Positions 26,932-34,781 of a DNA stretch of 64,000 nucleotides are shown here, piece by piece. The notes beneath the pieces were generated by a model, which had not been told where the DNA came from, ran no database searches, and was given only the letters and a program-made list of their open reading frames with translations. This stretch comes from Streptomyces sp. NBC_00683 (GTDB lineage Bacteria > Actinomycetota > Actinomycetes > Streptomycetales > Streptomycetaceae), in assembly GCF_036226745.1 (NCBI RefSeq), contig NZ_CP109013.1:1116001-1180000 (forward strand), written 5' to 3'. Position 1 is the first letter of the stretch. Every line of letters begins with the position of its first letter. Both the position numbers and the translations under genes were made by a program.

Positions 26932-27812
26932 GGAGTGCCTCCGTCGTCCGCCGGGTGTCCGTGGCCGGTACCGGGTGCCCTGTCGCCCGCCCGGTAGCGG
27001 TGGACGGTGCCGGGTCCGCCGTCGAGCCAGAAGAAGGGGTACGGCTCCGCGCAGACCGCGGCCACTCCGGCGCCGAGGAAGCGGGGCAGCACCGCGCTCC
27101 CTGTCTGCGCGAACATGACGAGGGGCTTGCCGTGGTCCAGGGCGTGCCGGCGCAGCGGATCGAAGGTTCCGTTGCCGAGCGTCATGCCGGAGGCCAGCAC
27201 GGCGTCGCAGTGCGCGACTCCGCCCAAGGCGTCGGTGGCGATGGGTTCGCCCCATTCGGTGGTGCCGCCCTTCAGGTCGCACGGCAGGACGGTGAGTCCC
27301 CGTGTGCGCAGTTCGGCCAGCAGGGAGTTGACGACCCCGACGACGAGGACGGTGCCGCCTGGTGCGACGGCCAGCAGGTCGACGACGGTCTTCGCCCGCG
27401 CACGGGAGCGCTCGATCGACGTCCCGGCGGGTACGGCCACGGCGTGCGCACCGTCCGCCCGGGTGTGGGGCAGGACGTCCATCAGGTAGGCGTCCAGCGC
27501 CGCGACCCGTACCGGCAGCAGCGGATGGGCGAGGAGGCCGGCCACGTCCGCACCGGCGCAGTCGTCGACCGTCCCGGGCGGGAGGGCGCCGGGTTCGACG
27601 GAGCACGAGCCGACGGCCCGGCCGAGGCGGAGGCTGAGCACCTCGTTGCGGTACCCGCCGCGCCGCCCGTCGTGCCGTACGGCCTGGGACGTCGTGAAGG
27701 CCACGGCGATCCGGCGGGTACGGGGATCCGGCCCCAGTTCCCCGGCCAGTGCGCGGTCCACGAGCACGTCGAAGGTGAGGGTCTCGGCCTCGGTGGCAGC
27801 GGTTGTCGTCAT
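26928..27812 (-). CDS. DUF364/DUF4213 Rossmann-like protein (putative heavy-metal chelation family)
   Basis: A 294-residue protein. The N-terminal part (about 10-120; IAVAFTTSQAV, VAALDAYL) resembles the enolase-N-like DUF4213 domain. The C-terminal part (about 130-275) is the Rossmann-like DUF364 domain with VLVVGVVNSLL, DAVLASGMTLGNGTFDPLRR and TGSAVLPRFLGAGV. Pfam names the family putative heavy-metal chelation because of genomic context and structure; no enzyme activity is firmly established. Its place between an ATP-grasp gene and a PLP enzyme in a metal-regulated operon is informative. It overlaps both neighbours by 4 bases. Confidence 0.85.
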   Translation of the reverse strand: MTTTAATEAETLTFDVLVDRALAGELGPDPRTRRIAVAFTTSQAVRHDGRRGGYRNEVLSLRLGRAVGSCSVEPGALPPGTVDDCAGADVAGLLAHPLLPVRVAALDAYLMDVLPHTRADGAHAVAVPAGTSIERSRARAKTVVDLLAVAPGGTVLVVGVVNSLLAELRTRGLTVLPCDLKGGTTEWGEPIATDALGGVAHCDAVLASGMTLGNGTFDPLRRHALDHGKPLVMFAQTGSAVLPRFLGAGVAAVCAEPYPFFWLDGGPGTVHRYRAGDRAPGTGHGHPADDGGTP

Positions 27813-29065
27813 GACCGCACCAGCCGGGGGCGCAGGCCTGCGAGCAGCGACTCGACGCGGTCGCGGGCACCGAGTCCTGCGGTGTCGCCCGCCATGACGT
27901 GGCCCAGGTAGGCGTTGTTGCTGTCCGCCGCCCCGACCGTCCGCCCCGGCTCGGCGAGCTGCACCTCGAGCACTCCGTCGGCGTCGCGCATCCCGGCGGA
28001 GCCCTCGACGGAGGCCAGCGTGCCCGTGGCGTCCGGGACCAGGAATCCGATGGCGGCACTGCGCAGTCCGGTGTCGCGCCGACGGAGATCGGGCCGACGG
28101 CCGAGCGCCACGTCGACGCAGGCGGTGGCGAGGTCGATGCCGGTGACGTGACGTACGAGTTCGGTGATGCGGTTTCCCGCGGGGCGCGGGTTGACCTCCA
28201 CGACGCGGGGTCCGTCGGCGGTCAGTTTGATCTCGGTGTGCGCCACGACGTCGTCGAGTCCGAGTGCGGCTCCGGCGCGTACGGCGGTGTCCGCGGCGGC
28301 GGCGACCCCGTCGGGCGTGAGGTCGGCGGGGAACATGTGGCCGGTCTCGACGAAGGCCGGCGCACCGCCGACGCTCTTGTCGGTCACCCCGACGACGTGG
28401 ACGGTGCCTTCGTACGTCACGGTCTCGACGCTGACCTCGGGGCCCCGGAGGAACTCCTCGAGGAGGATGTGGGCCGTGCGGCGCTGTCCACGGGCGTTGA
28501 CGGGGAACGCTTCCAACGCACGGCAGGCCGCGGCCAGTTGCGCCGCGTCGTCCACACGCCGGACGAGCATGCCCGCGCACAGGTCCACCGGCTTGACCAC
28601 CAGCGGGTAGCCGATGTCCCGCGCCGCGCTGTCCGCGGCGACCGCGTCCTCGCAGACCGCGAACCGGGGTCCCGGTAGGCCCGCGGCGGCCAGGATCCGG
28701 CGGGTGGCGTCCTTGCGGCAGGCGTTCTCCATCGCCTCGGGTGACGGGCCCCGCAGACCGAGCCGGGCGGCGATCCGGGCGGCCGCGGGCAGGTAGTAGT
28801 CGCAGGAGGTGATCACCCCGTCGAAGGGGAGGGCTCCGTGCAGCCGCTCGGCCAGCGGAAGCAGCATGCCGAGGTCATTGGTCGGTGCCGTGACGACGTT
28901 CCGTGCGGTGAGCAGCGGATGGGCCGTGCCCTCGGGTGCGGAGCGGAGGTAATGCTGCAGGTCGCGGGTGAGGAAGGTGAAGTGATGCCCGCCCTCGTCC
29001 AGTGCCCGCGGCAGCAGCCTGCTCATCGATCCGACCCAGCTCTCGACCACCAACAGGTGAGCCAC
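27809..29065 (-). CDS. ATP-grasp domain ligase
   Basis: A 418-residue protein of the carbamoyl-phosphate-synthase-like ATP-grasp superfamily. The pre-ATP-grasp region covers about 1-110, the ATP-binding lysine region is YPLVVKPVDLCAG, and the adenine/Mg region is HTEIKLTADGPRVVEVNPRP followed by AGNRI. These ligases activate a carboxylate as acyl phosphate and join it to an amine, as in dipeptide or amino acid ligases. It is the first gene of the operon. GTG 29065 follows GGGGGAG at 5 bases. An 80-base leader separates it from the promoter with the Fur/Zur-like box. The substrates are unknown; the family suggests formation of an amide in the operon product. Confidence 0.9.
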   Translation of the reverse strand: MAHLLVVESWVGSMSRLLPRALDEGGHHFTFLTRDLQHYLRSAPEGTAHPLLTARNVVTAPTNDLGMLLPLAERLHGALPFDGVITSCDYYLPAAARIAARLGLRGPSPEAMENACRKDATRRILAAAGLPGPRFAVCEDAVAADSAARDIGYPLVVKPVDLCAGMLVRRVDDAAQLAAACRALEAFPVNARGQRRTAHILLEEFLRGPEVSVETVTYEGTVHVVGVTDKSVGGAPAFVETGHMFPADLTPDGVAAAADTAVRAGAALGLDDVVAHTEIKLTADGPRVVEVNPRPAGNRITELVRHVTGIDLATACVDVALGRRPDLRRRDTGLRSAAIGFLVPDATGTLASVEGSAGMRDADGVLEVQLAEPGRTVGAADSNNAYLGHVMAGDTAGLGARDRVESLLAGLRPRLVRS

Positions 29066-29151
29066 GAGCTCCCCCTTCTCACAGTGCCGTTGGGAATGGC
29101 GGGCAGGCAGATCTCACCCCCTGCTCGGGGGCTGCCCTGTCCGACGCCCAC

Positions 29152-29180
29152 ACGCTATCGATAATCGTTTTCATTGTCAT
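29152..29180 (-). promoter_or_regulatory. Promoter with Fur/Zur-like operator of the putative metallophore operon
   Basis: On the minus strand ATGACA (29180-29175) and TAGCGT (29157-29152) form -35 and -10 elements with a 17-base spacer. The spacer contains TGAAAACGATTATCG (29173-29159), a 7-1-7 near-palindrome that agrees with the actinobacterial Zur-type pattern TGAAAATGATTTTCA at 12 of 15 positions. The extended 19-mer also resembles a Fur box (GATAAT at 29160-29165, ATTGTC at 29173-29178). A repressor bound here would block the polymerase directly. Zur is the best guess; another Fur-family protein is possible. Confidence 0.6.
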
Positions 29181-29339
29181 CTAAGGTTTCGTCACGCCCT
29201 CCCGTGCACCGCTTCCGTTGCGGTGCCCGCTGGACCGGAGTGGAATTGCGTACAGGGACCCGGAACGGGCGCGACGAACCCCGGCGCCCCGCGGACGCGG
29301 CGGCAGCCCCACCCACCCCCGGATCGAAAGGAAGACACC

Positions 29340-29813
29340 ATGAGCGACACCGACCGGGGGGACGACGTCTACCAGCCCCAGGAACCGGAAGCCTCCGACC
29401 CCGACGACCTGCTCGATGTGGAGGACACCCTGGAGACCACAGGGGTCACCGACGTCCTCGACGAGGGGTACACACCGCCCGAGCGGCCGTGGGCGGTGAA
29501 CGACGAAGGCACCACCGCGACGGAAGGGCACACGGGCCAGTCCCTCGACACCCGTCTGACCAGGGAGGTTCCCGAAGTCTCCGAAGACGGCGACGGGCCG
29601 GGAGATCTGGCCGACGGGGACGGCGAGCTCTACGACACGGAAGTGGGCACCGACCGCGCCGGACGCCTCACCCAGGGTGGCGACGGCCACGTCCCGGCCA
29701 CACTCACCGCCCAGGACGTCGGCATCGACGGTGCGGCGGCATCGGCCGAGGAAGCGGCGATGCACGTGATTCCCGAGGAGGAGGACCTCCTGGGCGAGGA
29801 GACCGCCCGCTGA
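29340..29813 (+). CDS. DUF5709 domain protein
   Basis: A 157-residue acidic soluble protein of the actinobacterial DUF5709 family. The family core is recognisable: DDLLDVEDTLETTGVTDVLD, then EGYTPPERPWAVNDEGTTA near residues 25-60. The C-terminus contains AASAEEAAMHVIPEEE. The function is unknown. The start at ATG 29340 is supported by AAAGGAAG 6 bases upstream. It is divergent from the ATP-grasp gene and 64 bases before the gnd gene. Confidence 0.85.
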   Translation: MSDTDRGDDVYQPQEPEASDPDDLLDVEDTLETTGVTDVLDEGYTPPERPWAVNDEGTTATEGHTGQSLDTRLTREVPEVSEDGDGPGDLADGDGELYDTEVGTDRAGRLTQGGDGHVPATLTAQDVGIDGAAASAEEAAMHVIPEEEDLLGEETAR

Positions 29814-29877
29814 ACACCCACCCGCAAAAACCCGTATCCCTGACCGGCATCCCCGAACAGATTGCAGGAGCACCCAC

Positions 29878-31320
29878 ATGAGCGGCACTGCGCAGATCGG
29901 CGTCACAGGACTCGCGGTGATGGGCCGCAACCTCGCCCGCAACTTCGCCCGCAACGGCTTCACCGTCGCCGTGCACAACCGCACCACCGCGAAGACCGAC
30001 GCCCTCGTCGAGGAGTTCGGCCAGGAGGGCACATTCGTCGCCGCGCACACCCCGCAGGAGTTCGTCGCAGCCCTGGAGCGCCCCCGCCGCCTGGTCATCA
30101 TGGTCAAGGCGGGTGAGCCGACCGACGCCGTGATCAAGGAGTTCGCCCCGCTCCTGGAGGACGGCGACGTCATCATCGACGGCGGCAACGCCCACTTCGA
30201 GGACACCCGCCGCCGCGAGAAGGAGCTGCGCGAACGCGGGATCCACTTCGTCGGCGTGGGCATCTCCGGCGGCGAGGAGGGTGCGCTGAACGGGCCGAGC
30301 ATCATGCCCGGCGGTTCCGAGGAGTCCTACGCGTCGCTGGGACCGATGCTGGAGAAGATCGCCGCCAAGGCGAAGGACGGCTCACCGTGCACCACCCACA
30401 TCGGGCCGGACGCCGCCGGGCACTTCGTGAAAATGGTCCACAACGGCATCGAGTACGCGGACATGCAGCTCATCGCGGAGGCGTACGACCTGCTGCGGGC
30501 CGTCGCCGGCTACTCCCCCGCCCGGATCGCCGAGACCTTCCGGAGCTGGAACACCGGGCGCCTCGACTCCTACCTGATCGAGATCACGGCCGAGGTGCTC
30601 GCCCACACGGACGAGGCGACGGGGCGGCCTTTCGTCGACGTCGTGCAGGACCGGGCGGAGCAGAAGGGCACCGGCCGCTGGACCGTGCAGATCGCGCTCG
30701 ACCTGGGTGTGCCCGTGTCCGGGATCGCCGAGGCTGTCTTCGCCCGCTCCCTGTCGGGACACGCCGACCTGCGCGAGGCGGCCCGTGATCTGCCGGGCCC
30801 GTCCGCCACCGCACTGGACGCGGCGGACGCGGCGGCCTTCGCCGACCGGGTCGAGCAGGCGCTGTACGCATCGAAGATCGTCTCGTACACGCAGGGCTTC
30901 CACCAGATCAGGGCGGGCAGCGACGCCTACGGCTGGGACATCGACCTCGGGGCGGTGTCTGCGATCTGGCGGGCCGGGTGCATCATCCGCGCCGCGTTCC
31001 TGGACCGGATCAGGGCGGCGTACGACACCCGCCCCGACCTGCTGAGCCTGCTCTCCGACAAGCAGTTCGCCGAGGAGATCGGCGCGGCGCAGGACGACTG
31101 GCGCTCGGTGGTCGCCGAGGCCGTACGCCAGGGTGTGCCGACCCCCGGTTTCGCCGCGGCGCTCTCGTACTACGACGGGCTCCGCGCCGACCGGCTGCCG
31201 GCGGCACTCACACAGGGCCAGCGGGACTTCTTCGGGGCGCACACCTACCGGCGCACGGACCGCGAAGGCTCGTTCCACACGCTCTGGGGCGGCGACAGGT
31301 CGGAGACCGCCACCGGCTGA
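29878..31320 (+). CDS. gnd: 6-phosphogluconate dehydrogenase (decarboxylating)
   Basis: A 480-residue enzyme of the pentose phosphate pathway that converts 6-phosphogluconate to ribulose 5-phosphate and CO2 with reduction of NADP+. The N-terminal Rossmann motif is GVTGLAVMGRNLARN with HNRTTAKTD, which favours NADP. The substrate signature GGEEGALNGPSIMPGG and the catalytic FVKMVHNGIEYADMQ (Lys/Asn/His) are intact. The length equals the long form of the family (about 470-480). AGGAG precedes the ATG. Some Streptomyces have two gnd genes; whether this is the main one cannot be told from here. Confidence 0.96.
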   Translation: MSGTAQIGVTGLAVMGRNLARNFARNGFTVAVHNRTTAKTDALVEEFGQEGTFVAAHTPQEFVAALERPRRLVIMVKAGEPTDAVIKEFAPLLEDGDVIIDGGNAHFEDTRRREKELRERGIHFVGVGISGGEEGALNGPSIMPGGSEESYASLGPMLEKIAAKAKDGSPCTTHIGPDAAGHFVKMVHNGIEYADMQLIAEAYDLLRAVAGYSPARIAETFRSWNTGRLDSYLIEITAEVLAHTDEATGRPFVDVVQDRAEQKGTGRWTVQIALDLGVPVSGIAEAVFARSLSGHADLREAARDLPGPSATALDAADAAAFADRVEQALYASKIVSYTQGFHQIRAGSDAYGWDIDLGAVSAIWRAGCIIRAAFLDRIRAAYDTRPDLLSLLSDKQFAEEIGAAQDDWRSVVAEAVRQGVPTPGFAAALSYYDGLRADRLPAALTQGQRDFFGAHTYRRTDREGSFHTLWGGDRSETATG

Positions 31321-31383
31321 CCGGGGCCGCGCCTTCGCCCGGCCGGACCGCCCGGGGTGCGGCCGGGACGGGGCTGTGGATTA

Positions 31384-31403
31384 GTGGCAGGGAGCCCTGC
31401 CAC
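31384..31403. promoter_or_regulatory. Inverted repeat in the leader of the DyP-encapsulin operon
   Basis: GTGGCAGGG and CCCTGCCAC form 9-base arms with a 2-base centre, ending 18 bases before the DyP start codon. The very short centre favours a protein-binding palindrome over an RNA hairpin, although it might also terminate gnd transcription 64 bases after its stop. Confidence 0.45.
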
Positions 31404-31421
31404 CACCCACGGAGTGCGCGC

Positions 31422-32492
31422 ATGCCCGAGGCCGTCCCGGATCCCGTCGCCGTCCAGCCCGTCGTCACACCGCTGACCAGCGCCGCGCTGGTCCTGGTCG
31501 CCACGATCGAGCCGGGGGGCGAGTCCGCGGTGCGCGAGGTGCTGCCCGATCTCGCCGCCTTCGCCCGCTCGATCGGCTTCCGGGTGCCGAGCGCCGGGCT
31601 GGCGTGCGTGACGGGTTTCGGCTCGGACGCCTGGGACCGGCTGTTCTCGGGTCCAAGGCCGGCCTCCCTGCATCCGTTCCAGGAGTTGCGGGGTCCGCTG
31701 CATCATGCTCCCGCCACCCCCGGCGATCTGCTGTTCCATGTCCGGGCGGAACAGATGGACGTCTGCTACGAGTGGGCGTCCCAGCTGCTCGGCAGGCTGG
31801 GCGGCGCGGTGAAGGTCGTCGACGAGGTCCACGGATTCCGCTACTTCGACCACCGGGATCTGCTCGGCTTCGTCGACGGTACGGAGAACCCCGTGGGCAA
31901 GGACGCCCTGGCGGCGGCCCTGGTCGGCGACAGCGATCCCGCCTTCGCCGGCGGCAGCTACATCATCGTGCAGAAGTACCTCCACGACCTGGCCGGCTGG
32001 AACGGTCTCAGCACCGAGCAGCAGGAACGGATCATCGGCCGCACCAAGTTCAGCGACATCGAGCTCGCCGACGACGTCAAGCCCGCCGACTCCCATGTCG
32101 CGCTGAACACCATCACCGATCCGGACGGCACCGAACACGACATCCTGCGCGCCAACATGCCGTTCGGCAGCTTCGAACAGGGCGAATTCGGCACGTACTT
32201 CATCGGGTACGCCGCCGATCCCGGAGTGACCGAGCAGATGCTCCGCAACATGTTCCTCGGCAGCCCGCCCGGCACCCACGACCGCATTCTCGACTTCTCC
32301 ACGGCCGTCACCGGCACGCTCTTCCACGCCCCCAGCGCCGATTTCCTCGACGCCCCTCCGCCGTTGCCCGCCCCCGCCGGTTCCGAGGCCCTGCCGGAGC
32401 CGGCGCCCGCGCCGGTGCCGCAGTCCCCGTCCGCCGCGGCGGTCCGTGACGGTTCGCTGCGCATCGGCAGCCTGCAAGAAAGCGCCCAATGA
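31422..32492 (+). CDS. DyP-type peroxidase, encapsulin cargo
   Basis: A 356-residue heme peroxidase. The GxxDG motif contains the distal aspartate (FVDGTENP, Asp152); the proximal His is in ADSHVALN (His225) and the distal Arg in ILRANMPFGS (Arg243). A proline-rich linker (about 310-340) leads to the C-terminal tail DGSLRIGSLQES (343-354), which is the known cargo-loading peptide for family 1 encapsulins. Its stop overlaps the encapsulin gene by 4 bases. It therefore almost certainly works packaged inside the nanocompartment, probably in oxidative-stress defence. Confidence 0.95.
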   Translation: MPEAVPDPVAVQPVVTPLTSAALVLVATIEPGGESAVREVLPDLAAFARSIGFRVPSAGLACVTGFGSDAWDRLFSGPRPASLHPFQELRGPLHHAPATPGDLLFHVRAEQMDVCYEWASQLLGRLGGAVKVVDEVHGFRYFDHRDLLGFVDGTENPVGKDALAAALVGDSDPAFAGGSYIIVQKYLHDLAGWNGLSTEQQERIIGRTKFSDIELADDVKPADSHVALNTITDPDGTEHDILRANMPFGSFEQGEFGTYFIGYAADPGVTEQMLRNMFLGSPPGTHDRILDFSTAVTGTLFHAPSADFLDAPPPLPAPAGSEALPEPAPAPVPQSPSAAAVRDGSLRIGSLQESAQ

Positions 32493-33289
32493 TGAACAAC
32501 CTCCACCGCGAACTGGCCCCCGTCACCGGCGCCGCCTGGGACCAGATCGAAGAAGAAGCCCGGCGCACCTTCAGCCGCCATGTGGCCGGCCGTCGTGTGG
32601 TGGACGTCCATGACCCGGAGGGCCCCGGCCTGGCGGCCATCGGCGACGGGCACCTGCGCGACATCGACCCGCCCACCCCCGACGTGATCGCCCGCGCCCG
32701 CACGTCCACGCCCGTCATCGAGTGGCGGGTGCCGTTCACGGTGACCCGGGCGGCCGTCGACGACGTGGAACGCGGCTCCGAGGACAGCGACTGGCAGCCC
32801 GTCAAGGACGCGGCCCGCACCTGTGCGTTCGCCGAGGACATGGCCGTCATCGACGGGTACGCGGCGGCCGGCATCACGGGCCTGCGGGACGGTTCCTCGC
32901 ACACCCCTCTCGCGCTTCCCGCGGACGCCCGGGACTACCCGGCCGCCGTGAGCCAGGCACTGACCCGGCTGCGGCTGGCCGGTGTCGACGGACCGTACCG
33001 GCTGCTCCTCGGCGCCGACGCGTTCACCGAGGCCACCGAGACCTCCGACCACGGCTATCCGGTGGCCACCCACCTGGCCCGGGTGCTCGACGAACCGATC
33101 CTGTGGGCGCCCGCGGTCAAGGGCGGGGTGCTGCTGTCCACCCGCGGCGGCGACTTCGAACTGTGCCTGGGCCAGGATCTGTCCATCGGCTACCTGGACC
33201 ACGACGCCACGGACATCCGGCTCTACTTCCATCAGGCCTTCACCTTCCGGATGCTGACGCCCGAGGCGGTGATCGGGCTCATCGCCTGA
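32489..33289 (+). CDS. Family 1 encapsulin shell protein
   Basis: A 266-residue HK97-fold shell protein (formerly linocin M18/CFP29). Characteristic segments are NNLHRELAPVTGAAWDQIEE at the N-terminus, which lines the cargo-binding groove, and ARTFSRHVAGRRVVDVHDPE-like text after it. TREADRDAM-type helices are followed by LGQDLSIGYLDHDATDIRLY near the C-terminus. The length matches 60-subunit T=1 encapsulins (about 265). It starts inside the DyP stop codon (ATGA), so shell and cargo are co-translated. Confidence 0.95.
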   Translation: MMNNLHRELAPVTGAAWDQIEEEARRTFSRHVAGRRVVDVHDPEGPGLAAIGDGHLRDIDPPTPDVIARARTSTPVIEWRVPFTVTRAAVDDVERGSEDSDWQPVKDAARTCAFAEDMAVIDGYAAAGITGLRDGSSHTPLALPADARDYPAAVSQALTRLRLAGVDGPYRLLLGADAFTEATETSDHGYPVATHLARVLDEPILWAPAVKGGVLLSTRGGDFELCLGQDLSIGYLDHDATDIRLYFHQAFTFRMLTPEAVIGLIA

Positions 33290-33359
33290 CCCGCGTGCCG
33301 GGACCGGCGGTCAGGAGCAATCGCGTGCCCCGGGGCCGCGCAGGACCGACACTGGCCGT

Positions 33360-34748
33360 ATGACGCCGACAACTCCCGTGAGCGAAACGGATTCCGTGCG
33401 CACCCCGTCCTCCACCAGGTTCACCGAGACGATCCGCCGGGCGGTCGCGGACGGCCTGCTGAGCGAGGAACAGCCCGTCGCGGGCTTCCTCGACGCGGAC
33501 GGCGTACGCGACTCCGTCGCCGCGCTGCACGACGCGTTCGCGGCCGTCCCCGGGGTGCGGGTGCTGCACACCTTCGCGGCCAAGGCCGCGTCCCTGGTCC
33601 CCGTACTACGGTTGCTCGCCGACTGCGGCATGGGGTGCGAGGTGGCGAGCCCCGGCGAGCTGAGGCTCGCCGTCGAGGCGGGATTCGCCCCGGCGAAGAT
33701 CGTCCTCGACTCGCCCGCCAAGACCCGCGACGAGCTCCGACTGGCCCTGTACCTCGGCGTCGCCGTGAACGCCGACAGCTTCTCCGAGCTCCGCCGCATC
33801 GGGGAACTGCGTTCGACCGGATCGGCGTCCGTGATCGGGTTGCGGATCAATCCGCAGGTGGGAGGCGGTTCCATCGGGGCGATGAGCACAGCCACCGCCA
33901 CATCGAAGTTCGGTGTAGCCCTGGGTGATCCGGGCGTCCGCGAGCAGGTGGTCCAGGCGTTCGCCGAGCGCCCCTGGCTGACCCGGCTGCATGCACACGT
34001 CGGCTCGCAGGGCTGCCCGCTCGAACTGATCGCGGAGGGGATCGCCGAGACCTACCGGCTGGCCGAGGAGATCAACGAGTCGGTGGGCACCCAGCAGATC
34101 ACCGGCATCGACATCGGCGGCGGGCTGCCCGTCAACTTCGACGACGACACGGTGAGCCCGTCCTTCGCCGACTACGTCGCGGCGCTCCGCGCGCAGGTCC
34201 CCGGCCTGTTCGACGGCCGGTACGGCCTGGTCACGGAGTTCGGCCGGTCCCTGCTCGCCAAGAACGGCTTCATCGGGGCGCGCGTCGAGTACACGAAGGA
34301 CGCGGGCGGACGCCGTATCGCGCTCACCCACGCGGGGGCGCAGATCGCCACCCGTACGGTCTTCATGCCCGAGGCCTGGCCGCTGCGCGTCGGCGCCTTC
34401 GACGCCGAGGGCCGCCCCCGGACCGGGCCCCCGCTGGTCCAGGACGTGGCGGGCCCCTGCTGCTTCGCCGGAGACGTCGTGGCCCACGCCCGGGAACTGC
34501 CCGAACTGCGGGAGGGCGACTTCGTGGTCCTGTACGACACCGGGGCGTACTACTTCTCGACGCACTGGGCCTACAACAGCCTGCCCCGTCCGGCCGTGTA
34601 CGGCTTCGTCGACGACCCGGGCGGAGGCGGTGTGCGCTTCGCTCCGGTCCGGGACGCGCAGTCGCTGGACTCGGTGGCGGCGGAGAGCGGGCTGGGCCAC
34701 GCCGCCGCGCTGGTGGGCCTGAGTACGGGGGCCCGTGAAAAACAGTAG
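33360..34748 (+). CDS. Type III-fold PLP decarboxylase-like protein (LysA/ornithine decarboxylase family)
   Basis: A 462-residue protein of the diaminopimelate/ornithine/arginine decarboxylase family. The PLP lysine stands in HTFAAKAASLVPVL, where LysA has YAxKAN. The stacking histidine is in HVGSQG, the glycine loop is IDIGGGLP, and the active-site cysteine region of the partner subunit is GPCCFAGDVV. The deviations from LysA suggest another substrate, possibly resembling Y4yA-type proteins. It is not next to other lysine or polyamine genes. The start is ATG 33360. Confidence 0.8.
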   Translation: MTPTTPVSETDSVRTPSSTRFTETIRRAVADGLLSEEQPVAGFLDADGVRDSVAALHDAFAAVPGVRVLHTFAAKAASLVPVLRLLADCGMGCEVASPGELRLAVEAGFAPAKIVLDSPAKTRDELRLALYLGVAVNADSFSELRRIGELRSTGSASVIGLRINPQVGGGSIGAMSTATATSKFGVALGDPGVREQVVQAFAERPWLTRLHAHVGSQGCPLELIAEGIAETYRLAEEINESVGTQQITGIDIGGGLPVNFDDDTVSPSFADYVAALRAQVPGLFDGRYGLVTEFGRSLLAKNGFIGARVEYTKDAGGRRIALTHAGAQIATRTVFMPEAWPLRVGAFDAEGRPRTGPPLVQDVAGPCCFAGDVVAHARELPELREGDFVVLYDTGAYYFSTHWAYNSLPRPAVYGFVDDPGGGGVRFAPVRDAQSLDSVAAESGLGHAAALVGLSTGAREKQ

Positions 34749-34752
34749 CCAT

Positions 34753-34771
34753 GTACATAATATCTATGTAC
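34753..34771. promoter_or_regulatory. MarR operator and promoter
   Basis: GTACATA and TATGTAC are perfect 7-base arms with a 5-base centre. An outer pair ACAGTA (34742-34747) and TACTGT (34769-34774) extends the symmetry. TAATAT (34758-34763) inside the site is a likely -10 element, 19 bases before the MarR start codon. An AT-rich palindrome directly before a marR gene is the usual autoregulatory site. Confidence 0.7.
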
Positions 34772-34781
34772 TGTATTTTTC

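Noticed and set aside
29159..29180. An iron (IdeR/DmdR-type) box before the ATP-grasp gene
   Set aside because: The DmdR pattern (TTAGGTTAGGCT type) does not fit; the site fits a Fur/Zur-type TGAAAA..TTTTCA pattern better.
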